Positions 1 through 7,607 of a stretch of DNA of 64,000 nucleotides are shown here, piece by piece. The DNA lies in NCBI GenBank assembly GCA_964369385.1, contig CAYJEY010000007.1:1-64000 (forward strand), read 5' to 3'. Under the pieces are notes generated by a model. It worked only from the letters and a program-made list of their open reading frames with translations, searched no databases and had not been told where the DNA came from. A program made the translations under genes and the position numbers. Source of the DNA: CALVGQ01 sp964369385 (GTDB lineage: Bacteria; Bacillota_I; Bacilli_A; Erysipelotrichales; Erysipelotrichaceae). Within the stretch, counting starts at the first letter, position 1. Every line of letters begins with the position of its first letter.

Positions 1-100
1 AAAATTAATACATCACTACTAATCAAGTGCAAGTTCAACTCAAGTTCGAATTGATGTGTGCATCTATATTGGACAGTCATGCCAGAAATAATTAAGGTAG

Positions 101-127
101 ATACACTCTGAATAGTTCAGTGTGTAT
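101..127. terminator. Inverted repeat, possible terminator of the preceding gene
   Basis: Two 12-base arms (101-112 and 116-127) pair with one mismatch around a 3-base loop, followed by a T-rich stretch. It could end a transcript that comes from the left of the window or be a regulator site. The T run is interrupted, so the terminator reading is only moderate. Confidence 0.4.
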
Positions 128-318
128 TTAATTTTATAGTGGTGAAAAATACATAGATATAAATTGTTAAATGCAAAGTAGGAAGTTAACGCATGGTAGA
201 TCAATGTTGTTTTGAGTACTTTAGTGTATTATATAATTAGCAGGATTAAATTTCTAATAGAGTAACATAAGCCCAAATCCATTTACTTGACGAAGAAAAA
301 TAAATATGTTAGATTTAA

Positions 319-335
319 TTAGTACTACTAAGTAA
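319..335. promoter_or_regulatory. Operator-like site A of the MarR/nif-like locus
   Basis: TTAGTACTACTAAGTAA contains the perfect palindrome TTAGTA-C-TACTAA and lies directly upstream of the MarR gene ribosome site. A 14-of-17 match lies at 844-860, in the same position before the NifH-like gene. MarR proteins usually bind such short palindromes and repress their own gene. That this regulator binds here is inference. Confidence 0.55.
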
Positions 336-348
336 TTGAGGTGTTGTG

Positions 349-798
349 ATGAAAGATATAAATATGTTAGATGAGAAACTAAATGAATTACAGAAACGCA
401 TGCAAAAACACAAAAAAAATATGATTAAAAATGATGATTATCTCCATACAGGTGAAATCTCATTAATCAGATTTGTACATCACTATAATAAAAAATTCGA
501 TAAAGATCCAACACTAGTTGTAATGAGTGATGTTATTGGGATTTCTCAAGCCACAGTTACTACGCTTGCTGATCGACTAATAAAAAAAGGATTGCTTACA
601 AAGATAGTGTCACCCATTGATAAACGCGCAAAGCTCTTATCGCTTACTGATTTGGGGAAAACTTACTTGGAGTTAAATCACATCCGACACCTTGAATTTC
701 TAAGTGATTTGTCTGAAAGTTTAGGCGATAATGATACCAAAGAATTAATTCGATTACTTGATAAAGTAAATATATATTTAAAAAATAAAAACTGTTAA
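349..798 (+). CDS. MarR-family transcriptional regulator
   Basis: A protein of about 149 residues with the size and layout of MarR winged-helix regulators. The helix-turn-helix reads VVMSDVIGISQATVTTLADRL, split here as VVMSDVIGISQATVT then TLADRL. It is followed by the wing sequence SPIDKRAKLLSLTDLGK, where the D-x-R turn is typical of the family. A GTG at 346 is possible, but GAGGTG at 338-343 is better spaced for the ATG at 349. The gene precedes a nitrogenase-like locus, and both share a palindromic sequence directly before their ribosome sites. MarR proteins are commonly autorepressors that respond to small ligands or redox signals. Control of the downstream locus is inferred from the shared site; the ligand is unknown. 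Confidence 0.85.
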   Translation: MKDINMLDEKLNELQKRMQKHKKNMIKNDDYLHTGEISLIRFVHHYNKKFDKDPTLVVMSDVIGISQATVTTLADRLIKKGLLTKIVSPIDKRAKLLSLTDLGKTYLELNHIRHLEFLSDLSESLGDNDTKELIRLLDKVNIYLKNKNC

Positions 799-802
799 AA
801 AG

Positions 803-823
803 TGTGCATCTTTAAGATGCACA
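803..823. promoter_or_regulatory. Perfect 10-base-arm palindrome between the MarR and NifH-like genes
   Basis: TGTGCATCTT, one central base, then AAGATGCACA, starting five bases after the MarR stop codon. The half-sequence TGTGCATCT also occurs alone at 57-65. With the following TATATTTTA it could be a terminator or attenuator. Its symmetry and recurrence also fit an operator. The sequence does not decide between them. Confidence 0.5.
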
Positions 824-843
824 TATATTTTACGAAAAAATAC

Positions 844-860
844 TTAGTATAGCTAAGTAA
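844..860. promoter_or_regulatory. Operator-like site B before the NifH-like gene
   Basis: TTAGTATAGCTAAGTAA matches site A (319-335) at 14 of 17 positions and, like it, sits just before a ribosome site (GAAGGAG at 863-869). Its outer arms form the inverted repeat ACTTAG-N5-CTAAGT (843-858). It is the best candidate for control of the nif-like genes by the upstream MarR protein. Confidence 0.55.
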
Positions 861-873
861 ATGAAGGAGAAAA

Positions 874-1632
874 ATGAGAAAAATTGCAGTTAATGGAAAA
901 GGTGGAATAGGAAAATCCACAACGACTTCAAATCTATCAGCTGCATTGGCATTAAAAGGATTAAAAGTAATGCAAATAGGTTGTGATCCAAAAGCTGACT
1001 CTACAAAAAATTTAATGAATGGAAAAATAATACCATCAGTACTTAGTATGCTAAAAGAAAAGGGTGATGACTTAAATCTTGAAGATGTGGTTTTTGAAGA
1101 TTTTGGAGGAGTACTATGTGTCGAATCCGGCGGGCCAACTCCTGGAATCGGATGTGCTGGTCGTGGTATTATTTCAGCATTTGAAAAACTTGCAGAACTA
1201 AATGCTTTTGAGACATATAAACCAGATATTGTAATCTATGATGTATTGGGAGACGTTGTTTGTGGTGGTTTCGCAATGCCTATAAGAGATGGATATGCTA
1301 AAGAGGTTTTCATCGTATCATCAGGGGAGATGATGGCATTATATGCTGCAGACAATATATCAAGAGCAGTTAAAAACTTTGAGAAACGCTCTTATGCTAA
1401 GTTTTCAGGAATTATTTTAAATTCAAAAGATATAGAGAATGAGAGAGAAATTGTCGAAAAAGCATGTTTTGAGATGAATACTGAAATTATTAAACAAATA
1501 CCAAGATGTGCAGATATCCAATTTGCCGAAAATTTAGGAGGAACAATTTTTGAATTTGTTGAACAGTCAAGTATGATAAAAGATTATATTGAATTAGCTG
1601 ATGAAATCTTAACAAGAAGCACAAATGAATAG
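874..1632 (+). CDS. NifH-like nitrogenase iron protein homologue (MinD/ParA-type ATPase)
   Basis: A 252-residue protein that follows NifH closely. The P-loop GKGGIGKS is at residues 8-15 and CDPKADST at 37-44. The two cysteines that bridge the [4Fe-4S] cluster in the homodimer are present at C94 (GIGCAGRG) and C130 (GDVVCGGFAMPI). Known members pass electrons, driven by ATP, to a component 1 partner. They include true NifH, the chlorophyllide reductase proteins BchL and BchX, and CfbC. The usual length is 260-290, so this is slightly short. The partner genes follow at once but are reduced and split, and no nifB, nifE, nifN or nifK-like gene is in the window, so nitrogen fixation is not supported. 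It more likely drives an unknown reduction. GGAG at 866-869 supports the start. Confidence 0.9.
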   Translation: MRKIAVNGKGGIGKSTTTSNLSAALALKGLKVMQIGCDPKADSTKNLMNGKIIPSVLSMLKEKGDDLNLEDVVFEDFGGVLCVESGGPTPGIGCAGRGIISAFEKLAELNAFETYKPDIVIYDVLGDVVCGGFAMPIRDGYAKEVFIVSSGEMMALYAADNISRAVKNFEKRSYAKFSGIILNSKDIENEREIVEKACFEMNTEIIKQIPRCADIQFAENLGGTIFEFVEQSSMIKDYIELADEILTRSTNE

Positions 1633-1640
1633 GAGGGCTT

Positions 1641-2140
1641 ATGAGAAAATTTATGGATATAGATAACGGAATGTGTAAATGCCCATTAATGGGGGCATCT
1701 AGTGCAGTATCAATGATAGATGGAGCATACATGCTTGTGATTGGTACAGAAGAGTGTACTACTTATACTAAAGCAACACAAACATTAAAAAGTGGAGGGA
1801 GAATTGTTTTTCAGTTGTCTTAGATAATCACGATGTAACATTTGGTAGTTGTAGCAAAGTAGAAAATGCAATTGATGAATTATTTTTAGAATATAAGCCA
1901 ATAACTCTATTTTTAATTACTACATGTATTGTTGAAATCATTGGAGAGGACTTTACTTCAATCGCAAACGAAGCAACTCGAAAATATAATGTACCTGTTG
2001 ATATTGTACAAACCAATCATTTTAAAGGTCATGATGAAGAATATGGGTTTGAGCAAGTATCAAAAGTTGCAAACGTTAAGATGCCAAATAAATTTGAAAT
2101 GATTATGAAAAAAATGAAACATGGAAAAAATAAAAGCTAA
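1641..2140 (+). pseudogene. Nitrogenase component 1-like N-terminal domain, frameshifted
   Basis: Read across one frameshift, this gives about 166 residues that resemble the first domain of NifD/NifE-type proteins. MCKCPLMGA has C12 and C14, TEECTTY has C39, and TTCIVEIIGED has C96, so the three cluster-ligand positions of the family are kept. The first frame stops at 1823. The homologous continuation (VVLDNHDVTFGSC) is one frame away, and a single T missing from the T5 run at 1807-1811 would restore it. This may be a sequencing error, a slippery or phase-variable run, or a real inactivation. GGAGGG at 1633-1638 gives the start. The end overlaps the next gene by 20 bases, which suggests coupled translation. 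Family members run to about 400-500 residues; here the middle and last domains are absent from this chain. Confidence 0.7.
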
Positions 2141-2477
2141 AGACGTTGTCATCTATGCAGAATATGACAAAGCGCTAGCCTTAAGAGAATATATGTTAGA
2201 GTGCGGGATGAATGTTACTCATGCAATCTGTAATCATAAATTATCTAAAATTGAAAAGGCATCAACTCATATTGTTTATATGAATACAGAAAAAGACAAA
2301 ATAAATCTATTTAAAAACTTAAAAAACACTATGATTTTAGGAGATGATATCTTTGCAAACTTAGCTGATAACAGTAATATTAAAGTAAACATATGTGGAT
2401 CATTTTTAAATTTTAGACGGGATGAAAACACAATATTAGGATTCAGTGGTATAAAATTTCTATTGCATAGTAAATGA
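2121..2477 (+). CDS. Nitrogenase component 1-like C-terminal domain protein
   Basis: A 118-residue protein that resembles the last Rossmann-like domain of nitrogenase component 1 proteins. KDVVIYAEYDKALALREYM matches the part where these proteins read grk-v-iyg with an amphipathic helix. The end LGFSGIKFLLHSK matches the usual G-Y-x-G-a-x-n-L terminus. No cysteine cluster ligand is evident. Together with the upstream frameshifted gene it would make a two-chain partner for the NifH-like protein that lacks the middle domain. No good ribosome site is seen, but the 20-base overlap with the upstream gene suggests translational coupling. The substrate is unknown. A degraded remnant of a full component 1 is the main alternative. 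Confidence 0.6.
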   Translation: MEKIKAKDVVIYAEYDKALALREYMLECGMNVTHAICNHKLSKIEKASTHIVYMNTEKDKINLFKNLKNTMILGDDIFANLADNSNIKVNICGSFLNFRRDENTILGFSGIKFLLHSK

Positions 2478-2523
2478 TAAAAGCTCGATCGTTCCTTATT
2501 TGAGTATATCATCATAATTGAAA

Positions 2524-2566
2524 GACCCCATCATTGCTGTATAAATCGCAATGATGAGGTCTTTTT
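2524..2566 (+). terminator. Intrinsic terminator of the nif-like genes
   Basis: Arms at 2524-2537 and 2548-2561 pair over 14 bases with one mismatch, and T5 follows at 2562-2566. An A run on the other side may also help to stop the convergent minus-strand operon. Confidence 0.85.
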
Positions 2567-2612
2567 GTATATACACATCAAGATAAAGTCTAAAGAATCA
2601 TTAGATGAAGAA

Positions 2613-4085
2613 TCAATGTCTATTGGGTCTTTGGAATTGACCAGTAGCTTGCGCTAGTTGGCTAATTTCTTCTCCATTTTCATCAACCACTGTACCACCA
2701 GAAATACTATAGATACCTGTTACGTCGAGCTCGCTATCACCACCCGCGTATATAGCATCAACATCAATGATGATTTCTCCACCTTCTATGATTAAATCAC
2801 CATTAGAATCAATTCCATCGCCGCGGGCTTGGAGAGAAATTGAACCAGCAGTAATTTTTACAAATCCGGTTTCACTGCCAGCATTTATTGCATCATCTAG
2901 TACATTCACTGAAATGTTACCACCGTTGATTGTGACTGTGGATCCTTCTATGCCTTCATATGCATTTTCAACAATTAAATTGATATCGTTAATTAACAAA
3001 TCAATGTCAGCGTGTAGTGCATCATCACCTGAAAGGATATTGTAAATCCCACCGTTGATAGTTAAATTTCCATTAGAGTGTATGGCATCTTCATAGGAAG
3101 AGATAATAAATTCACCATCATTTAAAATTAAATTTAAGCCTTTTAGTGCTTTCATGCTGTATTCAAGTTGACTACTTACAGAAACAGTGTTACCAGATCC
3201 CTCTCCTTGTGTGATTTCATTCAAAACTTCAACAAAACCACCACCACTTGTGATGTCAAATGTTCCACCATTAATTTGTAAAATTTGTTCAGAACTAATC
3301 CCGTCATTCTCGGATACGATTGTAAAGTTACCACTTGTAATAATCAGATTTCCTTTATCCACTTCTTCTGAGTTCGATGTTTTAAGTCCATCTTTTCCTG
3401 AAGTCACAGTAATATCACTATTTGAGATTGCAAGAAGATCTTTACCTAAAATTCCATCTGCAACAGCATATACTTTAATTGTCGTACTGTCAATAATAAG
3501 GTCATCACGACAGTTAATTCCATCATTGTATGCAGTAGTTATCGTTAGATTACCATCACCAGTAATCACGGTATCTGCTTTTGAATAAATGGCACCTGAA
3601 GGAAATTCTTCATCGGACGTGGTGATTTCACCCTGTGTAATAGTATTTTCTCCTTGAAGGACAATAACAACATCTTTAGCTTCAATGATGTTAATCGGTG
3701 TTGAGTTTTCACTTGTAATATTCGCATTGTTCAATACAAGGTAAACAACTCCTTCATCAGTTTCTTTGTTTACGTTGACACTAATTGTGCTTGTTGAGTA
3801 ATCTCCTGTAAATTCATAAGTACCACTTTCAGTGATATAGATATCATCTCCATCAGAAAAGGTGAGGCTTGATCCTAAATCACTTAAGTAATCATCTGTA
3901 GGAAATTCAATTGGTTCTGTATTCATTACAACTTCGGTATTTATATCATTTTCAAGTTCTTCGGTATAACTTTCATTATTTTGCTCTGATTCATTGTATT
4001 CTATCGTATTTGAACTCTCGCTTACACTGCAAGCAGTTATAGTTGTGGTTAAAATTGCTAAAAAAATTGCAATATATTTTTTCAT
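2613..4085 (-). CDS. Cthe_2159-like carbohydrate-binding lipoprotein
   Basis: A 490-residue lipoprotein: hydrophobic signal, lipobox TITAC with the lipidated cysteine at residue 19, an acidic Ser/Asn/Glu-rich linker, then repeats of the type GxxxITIxxxxDGI. These continue to the end and predict a right-handed beta-helix. The signatures DGINCRDDLIID and GGIYNILSGDDALHAD fit the Cthe_2159 family (formerly DUF4353), whose founder is a cell-surface beta-helix that binds acidic polysaccharide. It is the last gene of a set with a VTC polymerase and a DUF4956 membrane protein, and starts 15 bases after the DUF4956 stop behind GGAGG. The association suggests a surface partner of the polyphosphate module. 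Its ligand is unknown; a polyanion or calcium-rich polymer is a reasonable guess. Confidence 0.8.
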   Translation of the reverse strand: MKKYIAIFLAILTTTITACSVSESSNTIEYNESEQNNESYTEELENDINTEVVMNTEPIEFPTDDYLSDLGSSLTFSDGDDIYITESGTYEFTGDYSTSTISVNVNKETDEGVVYLVLNNANITSENSTPINIIEAKDVVIVLQGENTITQGEITTSDEEFPSGAIYSKADTVITGDGNLTITTAYNDGINCRDDLIIDSTTIKVYAVADGILGKDLLAISNSDITVTSGKDGLKTSNSEEVDKGNLIITSGNFTIVSENDGISSEQILQINGGTFDITSGGGFVEVLNEITQGEGSGNTVSVSSQLEYSMKALKGLNLILNDGEFIISSYEDAIHSNGNLTINGGIYNILSGDDALHADIDLLINDINLIVENAYEGIEGSTVTINGGNISVNVLDDAINAGSETGFVKITAGSISLQARGDGIDSNGDLIIEGGEIIIDVDAIYAGGDSELDVTGIYSISGGTVVDENGEEISQLAQATGQFQRPNRH

Positions 4086-4100
4086 ATTAATCCTCCTTCA

Positions 4101-4793
4101 TTAAAGACCGTTAATGAATAACTCATGTTTACCAATAATAATTTCAAGGTTTCCATTACGTGTTCTAATTTCATCAATGAATTCTTTCTCTTTTTTAATA
4201 TCACGAAGTTCTATATCATAGCTCAGTTTAAATAAACTTCCCATATTTGTAGTTTTTGCAGATAATAATTTTGCGTTTAAGGTAAACTCCTCAAAAATAT
4301 CATCAAAGACATTCGTATAGTTTAAGTTTTCAGGTATTGTAACTTGTAGAGTACGTTTTCCATTCTCTTTTTCCTCACCAAATTTTGTGGTGTTTAGTAT
4401 TAAAGCAAAAAGACAGGCAATGATTGAAAATAATACTGCATAAGCAATGTATCCCATACCTATTGTAAGACCAGCACACATTGCAGTAAATATTGCCACG
4501 ATTTCTTTGGCAGTCCCTGGCATAGAACGAAAACGTACCAAACTGAATGCACCTGCAACTGCTACTCCAGCACCAATATTCCCGTTTACCATGATAATCA
4601 CCATTGTAACTGAAATTGGTAAAAGTGCTAACGTTACAATAAATCCTTTAGAACTTTTTTCTTTAAATGAGAATATTTTAGCCATAAAAATACCCAAAAG
4701 TATTGATGTTAGCATACATATGAAGAAATCTTCAATCGAAATGTTCATGGTGGATGTGGTTTCAAAAATTCCACTAAATAATTCGTTAAGCAT
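4101..4793 (-). CDS. DUF4956 family membrane protein
   Basis: A 230-residue protein with about four membrane helices in its first 135 residues and a soluble C-terminal domain of about 90 residues. The conserved core GAFSLVRFRSMPGTAKEI, between the second and third hydrophobic segments, is the hallmark of DUF4956. This family is repeatedly found beside VTC polymerases in bacteria and may form the membrane part of a polyphosphate synthesis or translocation unit. No biochemical role is established as far as I know. It overlaps the VTC gene by 8 bases, which implies coupled translation, and is preceded by GGAGG. Confidence 0.85.
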   Translation of the reverse strand: MLNELFSGIFETTSTMNISIEDFFICMLTSILLGIFMAKIFSFKEKSSKGFIVTLALLPISVTMVIIMVNGNIGAGVAVAGAFSLVRFRSMPGTAKEIVAIFTAMCAGLTIGMGYIAYAVLFSIIACLFALILNTTKFGEEKENGKRTLQVTIPENLNYTNVFDDIFEEFTLNAKLLSAKTTNMGSLFKLSYDIELRDIKKEKEFIDEIRTRNGNLEIIIGKHELFINGL

Positions 4794-5508
4794 TTGCTGT
4801 TCCTCCTAAACTGTTGATGAATTGGGTTGAAAAATAAGTTTGATAGGCTGTACCATATTTGGAAAAGGAAGTTTTATAAATATTATATTTATTTATAAAC
4901 TTCAAAAACCAAATTGGTAAACCTAGTACTGTTTTAACTTCAAGAAGGACGAAATCATCAGATAATACTTTTTTATCATCTTTACTCTCATAAAAGCCTA
5001 CATTGTTGTCGCGTGTTTTAATATTAAAGTCAAATGTTAGCCGAAAATTTTCGTCCTTTGTTGAAAAGAATGCTTCTCTCTCATAAGATAAATAAACTCT
5101 TGGTTTTATATTTGTATAACTGCGTTTAAAATAATCAATTTCTCTTAAAATTTGTGACTTCTCTATTGTGTCAGAATTATTGCATAAATAGGCTAGCACA
5201 TTTTTTTGATTATCATATACTCTTCTTTTATATACGACACCATTAAATTTCTTTTTTAGTTCGATAAAGGTTATACTTTCTTCCGACGGAGTTCCATAAC
5301 ACCGCACTCTTAACTTTTCTTTATATTTGGGTTTCTCTAAGGATTGCCTTATAACTCTAAAGTCTTCAGTATCGAAATATATATTGCTGATTTTATGTCG
5401 ACCATATTCATCTAGTTGCATGTCATTTGTCATATTCTTTAATAGCAATTCGTATTGCTTTATTGTTAATTTATATTTAAGCTCATGGCGTTTGAAATTT
5501 GTTTGCAT
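4786..5508 (-). CDS. VTC-domain polyphosphate polymerase
   Basis: A 240-residue cytosolic protein that matches the VTC catalytic tunnel fold. FKRHELKY near the N-terminus, the basic KYKEKLRVRCYG block, FIELKKK, and late acidic residues in LLEVKT supply the Lys/Arg/Glu residues that bind nucleotide and the growing chain in yeast Vtc4. Known VTC enzymes transfer the gamma phosphate of ATP to polyphosphate. There is no SPX domain, as is usual in bacteria. It is the first gene of the VTC, DUF4956, Cthe_2159-like transcript. GAGGAG precedes the ATG at 5508. A TATAAT at 5547-5552 and two TTTAAG repeats lie upstream on the minus strand, which suggests control by the neighbouring response regulator. 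Confidence 0.85.
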   Translation of the reverse strand: MQTNFKRHELKYKLTIKQYELLLKNMTNDMQLDEYGRHKISNIYFDTEDFRVIRQSLEKPKYKEKLRVRCYGTPSEESITFIELKKKFNGVVYKRRVYDNQKNVLAYLCNNSDTIEKSQILREIDYFKRSYTNIKPRVYLSYEREAFFSTKDENFRLTFDFNIKTRDNNVGFYESKDDKKVLSDDFVLLEVKTVLGLPIWFLKFINKYNIYKTSFSKYGTAYQTYFSTQFINSLGGTANA

Positions 5509-5546
5509 CTTTGTCTCCTCTCAGGTACTTTTTCGACCGTGTTTGA

Positions 5547-5578
5547 ATTATAGAAGAAAAACCTTAAACTTACTTAAA
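5547..5578 (-). promoter_or_regulatory. Promoter of the VTC operon with TTTAAG direct repeats
   Basis: Read on the minus strand: TTTAAG-N4-TTTAAG (5578-5563), then 10 bases, then TATAAT (5552-5547). The repeat block is part of a 19-base sequence (5562-5580) that is identical at 7621-7639 before the response-regulator gene. The layout resembles CiaR-type activation sites, where repeats replace the -35 box. Confidence 0.65.
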
Positions 5579-5595
5579 ATTTTTAAGTAAGTTTA
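5565..5595. repeat. Perfect 15-base-arm palindrome in the VTC upstream region
   Basis: Arms 5565-5579 and 5581-5595 are exact reverse complements around one base. Each arm carries two TTTA(A)G-like half-sites, so a response regulator could bind in both orientations. A hairpin or terminator role is the alternative, but no T run directly follows on either side. Confidence 0.6.
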
Positions 5596-5632
5596 GTAGA
5601 TTATTTTTTATGATTGAATTGATCTATATCAA

Positions 5633-5667
5633 AAAAAGAAGTTCTTAATTTTTAAGGACTTCTTTTT
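5633..5667. terminator. Bidirectional-looking terminator after the histidine kinase gene
   Basis: A 16-base stem (5633-5648 with 5652-5667), with one G-T wobble, has A5 on the left and T5 on the right, so it can work in either direction. It most likely ends the minus-strand kinase transcript at 5722. Confidence 0.8.
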
Positions 5668-5721
5668 GATGGCAATATTGTTCAATTTATAATGAAATTA
5701 GATATTTGATTATACAGCGTA

Positions 5722-6918
5722 CTAAAAAACAACTGTGACTTTGATTTCTTTTCCTGTTCTACTGTCAATATTGATTTTAGCTCGATGTTTATCACAAATC
5801 GATTTTGCAATTGATAAACCTATCCCAAATCCACTTTTTATGCCATTCCGCGATTCGTCGGCTCGATAAAAACGCTCAAACCAGTTGTTATGATTACCAA
5901 TTTCAACATTCTCACATGAGTTCTCGATTACAAAAACTTTTCTGTTTCTAGAAACACCAAGAGTTACTTTTAAGGTGCCTTTGCTATATTTAATTGCGTT
6001 TTCAACTAAAATAGACAGTAATTTTTTTATGAATACTTCATCTCCGCAATAATTTAAACTTTGGCTTATGTTAGAAGTGAAGCTTAATTGAGCATTTTTT
6101 ATGGCTGGTGTAAAATCGTTCAAAGTATTATTTACTGCATCAGAGAGTGAAAAGATAGTTTTTGGAACACTCAATTTTTGCTCATCGAATCTAGCAAGCG
6201 AGATTAAGTCTTCAACTAATGTATTTAATCTTGTGATTTGTGATTTTACACTGTATGTCCATTCACTTTCACCATGATCAATCTCAATAACATCACAGTC
6301 GGCTTTTATTATTGCAAGTGGGGTTTTAAATTCATGGCTGACATTAGTTATGAATCTTTTTTGCTTTTCATAGCTCTCAGCTATTGGGGAAACGGCTTTT
6401 TTTGAAAGTAAACAAGCCAAAATGAAAATAAAAATGATTGCAATTCCAACAATTAAAACAGAATAAAGTAAATAATTCTCAAATCCAATGATGTCTTCTT
6501 CGATATCTAGAAATATATATTCATATCCTGTTAAGATTTCATTTTTTATATATCTGAAATCTTTATAAGTCCCTCCAGTCTCACCAAGTGCATATATTTC
6601 TTCTGTATATGTCATGGCATCCTCTGTAGAAATTGAACTTATATTTTTCGTATCAATATAAACAATTTCATTATTTTCATTCGTTTGTACTATAAAAAAT
6701 CTTGTTGTAAATGTGAACTCTCTAGGTACTCTATGTGGAGGTGGTGTTTCTGAATTTGTACCAAAGTTATCATTAATTAGAATTTCTAAAACCTCATCTG
6801 CATAAGATATGATCGAATTGTAATTTATGATGTTAATTGCAAAAGCGATTAGTATCATAACTATGATACTAATAAGCGTTGTTAAAAATATAAATTTCCA
6901 GCGAAGTTTTTTAAGCAT
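5722..6918 (-). CDS. Sensor histidine kinase
   Basis: A 398-residue membrane kinase. Helix 1 is at about 9-31, a sensor domain of about 115 residues faces outside, and helix 2 is at about 149-171. The dimerisation helix has phospho-acceptor H195 in VSHEFKTP. The ATPase domain has N307 (ENAIKYS) and the glycine box GFGIGLSIAK. The usual first glycine box D-x-G-x-G is replaced by ENSCENV, a variant that I recall from some short Firmicutes kinases, so activity is plausible but not certain. The gene starts one base after the regulator stop, with GGAGG inside the end of that gene. The pair lies beside the polyphosphate module and shares a binding-site-like sequence with it. The signal sensed is unknown. 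Confidence 0.9.
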   Translation of the reverse strand: MLKKLRWKFIFLTTLISIIVMILIAFAINIINYNSIISYADEVLEILINDNFGTNSETPPPHRVPREFTFTTRFFIVQTNENNEIVYIDTKNISSISTEDAMTYTEEIYALGETGGTYKDFRYIKNEILTGYEYIFLDIEEDIIGFENYLLYSVLIVGIAIIFIFILACLLSKKAVSPIAESYEKQKRFITNVSHEFKTPLAIIKADCDVIEIDHGESEWTYSVKSQITRLNTLVEDLISLARFDEQKLSVPKTIFSLSDAVNNTLNDFTPAIKNAQLSFTSNISQSLNYCGDEVFIKKLLSILVENAIKYSKGTLKVTLGVSRNRKVFVIENSCENVEIGNHNNWFERFYRADESRNGIKSGFGIGLSIAKSICDKHRAKINIDSRTGKEIKVTVVF

Positions 6919-6919
6919 T

Positions 6920-7588
6920 TTAAACCTCCAATGAATATCCAGTGTTGCGCATTGCTTTTATTTTAACTGAGCTATCAAGTAAAGTTAGTTTTTTTCGAAG
7001 ATAAGAAATGTGTACCCAAACAACGTTTATTTCAACATCACTATCATAGCCCCAAATCTTTTCCATAAAGCGTTCTGTTGGAATGACATGAGTAGTATTC
7101 ATCATGAGCATTTCCATTATTTGAAACTCTTTGTTTGCAAGTTTAAATGAAGTTTTATCTGAATAAAGCTCGAATGTGCTACGATTTAAATGAATGTTAC
7201 CAATAGTGAGGATTGATGATGTACTCTCACTAGCCGTTCTTGTAATCGCTCGAATTCTTGCGAGCAGTTCTTTTGTTTCAAATGGTTTTGATAAGTAGTC
7301 ATTTGCGCCTAAATCTAAGCCAGCAACCTTATCATCTATTTGTGATTTTGCTGAAAGCATAATTACAGGTACAAAATTACCTTTATCACGAATTGTTTTT
7401 AATACAGTAAGCCCATCAATTTTTGGCATCATGATATCTAATATCACAGCATCATAGTTTTCAGTCTCTAAGTAGAGTAGTGCTTCTGCACCATCAAAAA
7501 CTGCATCAACTGAGTATTTGAAATGTTTTAGTATCTTAACAAGGGCATTTGAGAGTTCTATTTCATCTTCACATAATAATAATCGCAT
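6920..7588 (-). CDS. OmpR/PhoB-family response regulator
   Basis: A 222-residue regulator. The receiver domain has acidic residues E7, D8 and phospho-acceptor D51 (ILDIMMP), S79 and K101 (KPF). A winged-helix DNA-binding domain ends in VWVHISYLRKKL and the beta-hairpin RNTGYSLEV. I place the start at the ATG at 7588 because AGGTGAT is correctly spaced for it. An in-frame ATG at 7606 lies too close to the predicted transcription start. Upstream repeats of TTTAAG with TATAAT at 7608-7613 suggest autoregulation. The same 19-base site before the VTC gene makes that operon the best predicted target. The first kinase after it is its likely partner. Confidence 0.9.
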   Translation of the reverse strand: MRLLLCEDEIELSNALVKILKHFKYSVDAVFDGAEALLYLETENYDAVILDIMMPKIDGLTVLKTIRDKGNFVPVIMLSAKSQIDDKVAGLDLGANDYLSKPFETKELLARIRAITRTASESTSSILTIGNIHLNRSTFELYSDKTSFKLANKEFQIMEMLMMNTTHVIPTERFMEKIWGYDSDVEINVVWVHISYLRKKLTLLDSSVKIKAMRNTGYSLEV

Positions 7589-7607
7589 AATATCACCTTT
7601 ATACAAA

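Larger units (their letters stand above)
1..348. other. AT-rich intergenic region before the MarR gene
   Basis: I see no convincing gene here. The stretch holds an imperfect inverted repeat at 101-127, a TGTGCATCT sequence at 57-65 that recurs in the palindrome at 803-823, and an operator-like sequence at 319-335 just before the MarR ribosome site. A weak promoter can be drawn as TTGACG at 287-292, 17 bases, then TAGATT at 310-315. The gene that ends to the left of the window is not visible. Confidence 0.6.

Noticed and set aside
2121..2477. Naming the nif-like locus as nitrogen fixation genes
   Set aside because: No nifD, nifK, nifE, nifN or nifB of normal size is present, so only a nitrogenase-like assignment can be supported.
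3187..3588. Plus-strand open frame inside the Cthe_2159-like gene
   Set aside because: It is antisense to a repetitive coding region with clear beta-helix repeats, has no ribosome site and no recognisable sequence.
6920..7606. Start at 7606 for the first response regulator
   Set aside because: It would begin almost at the predicted transcription start and adds six residues before a canonical receiver start; AGGTGAT fits the ATG at 7588.
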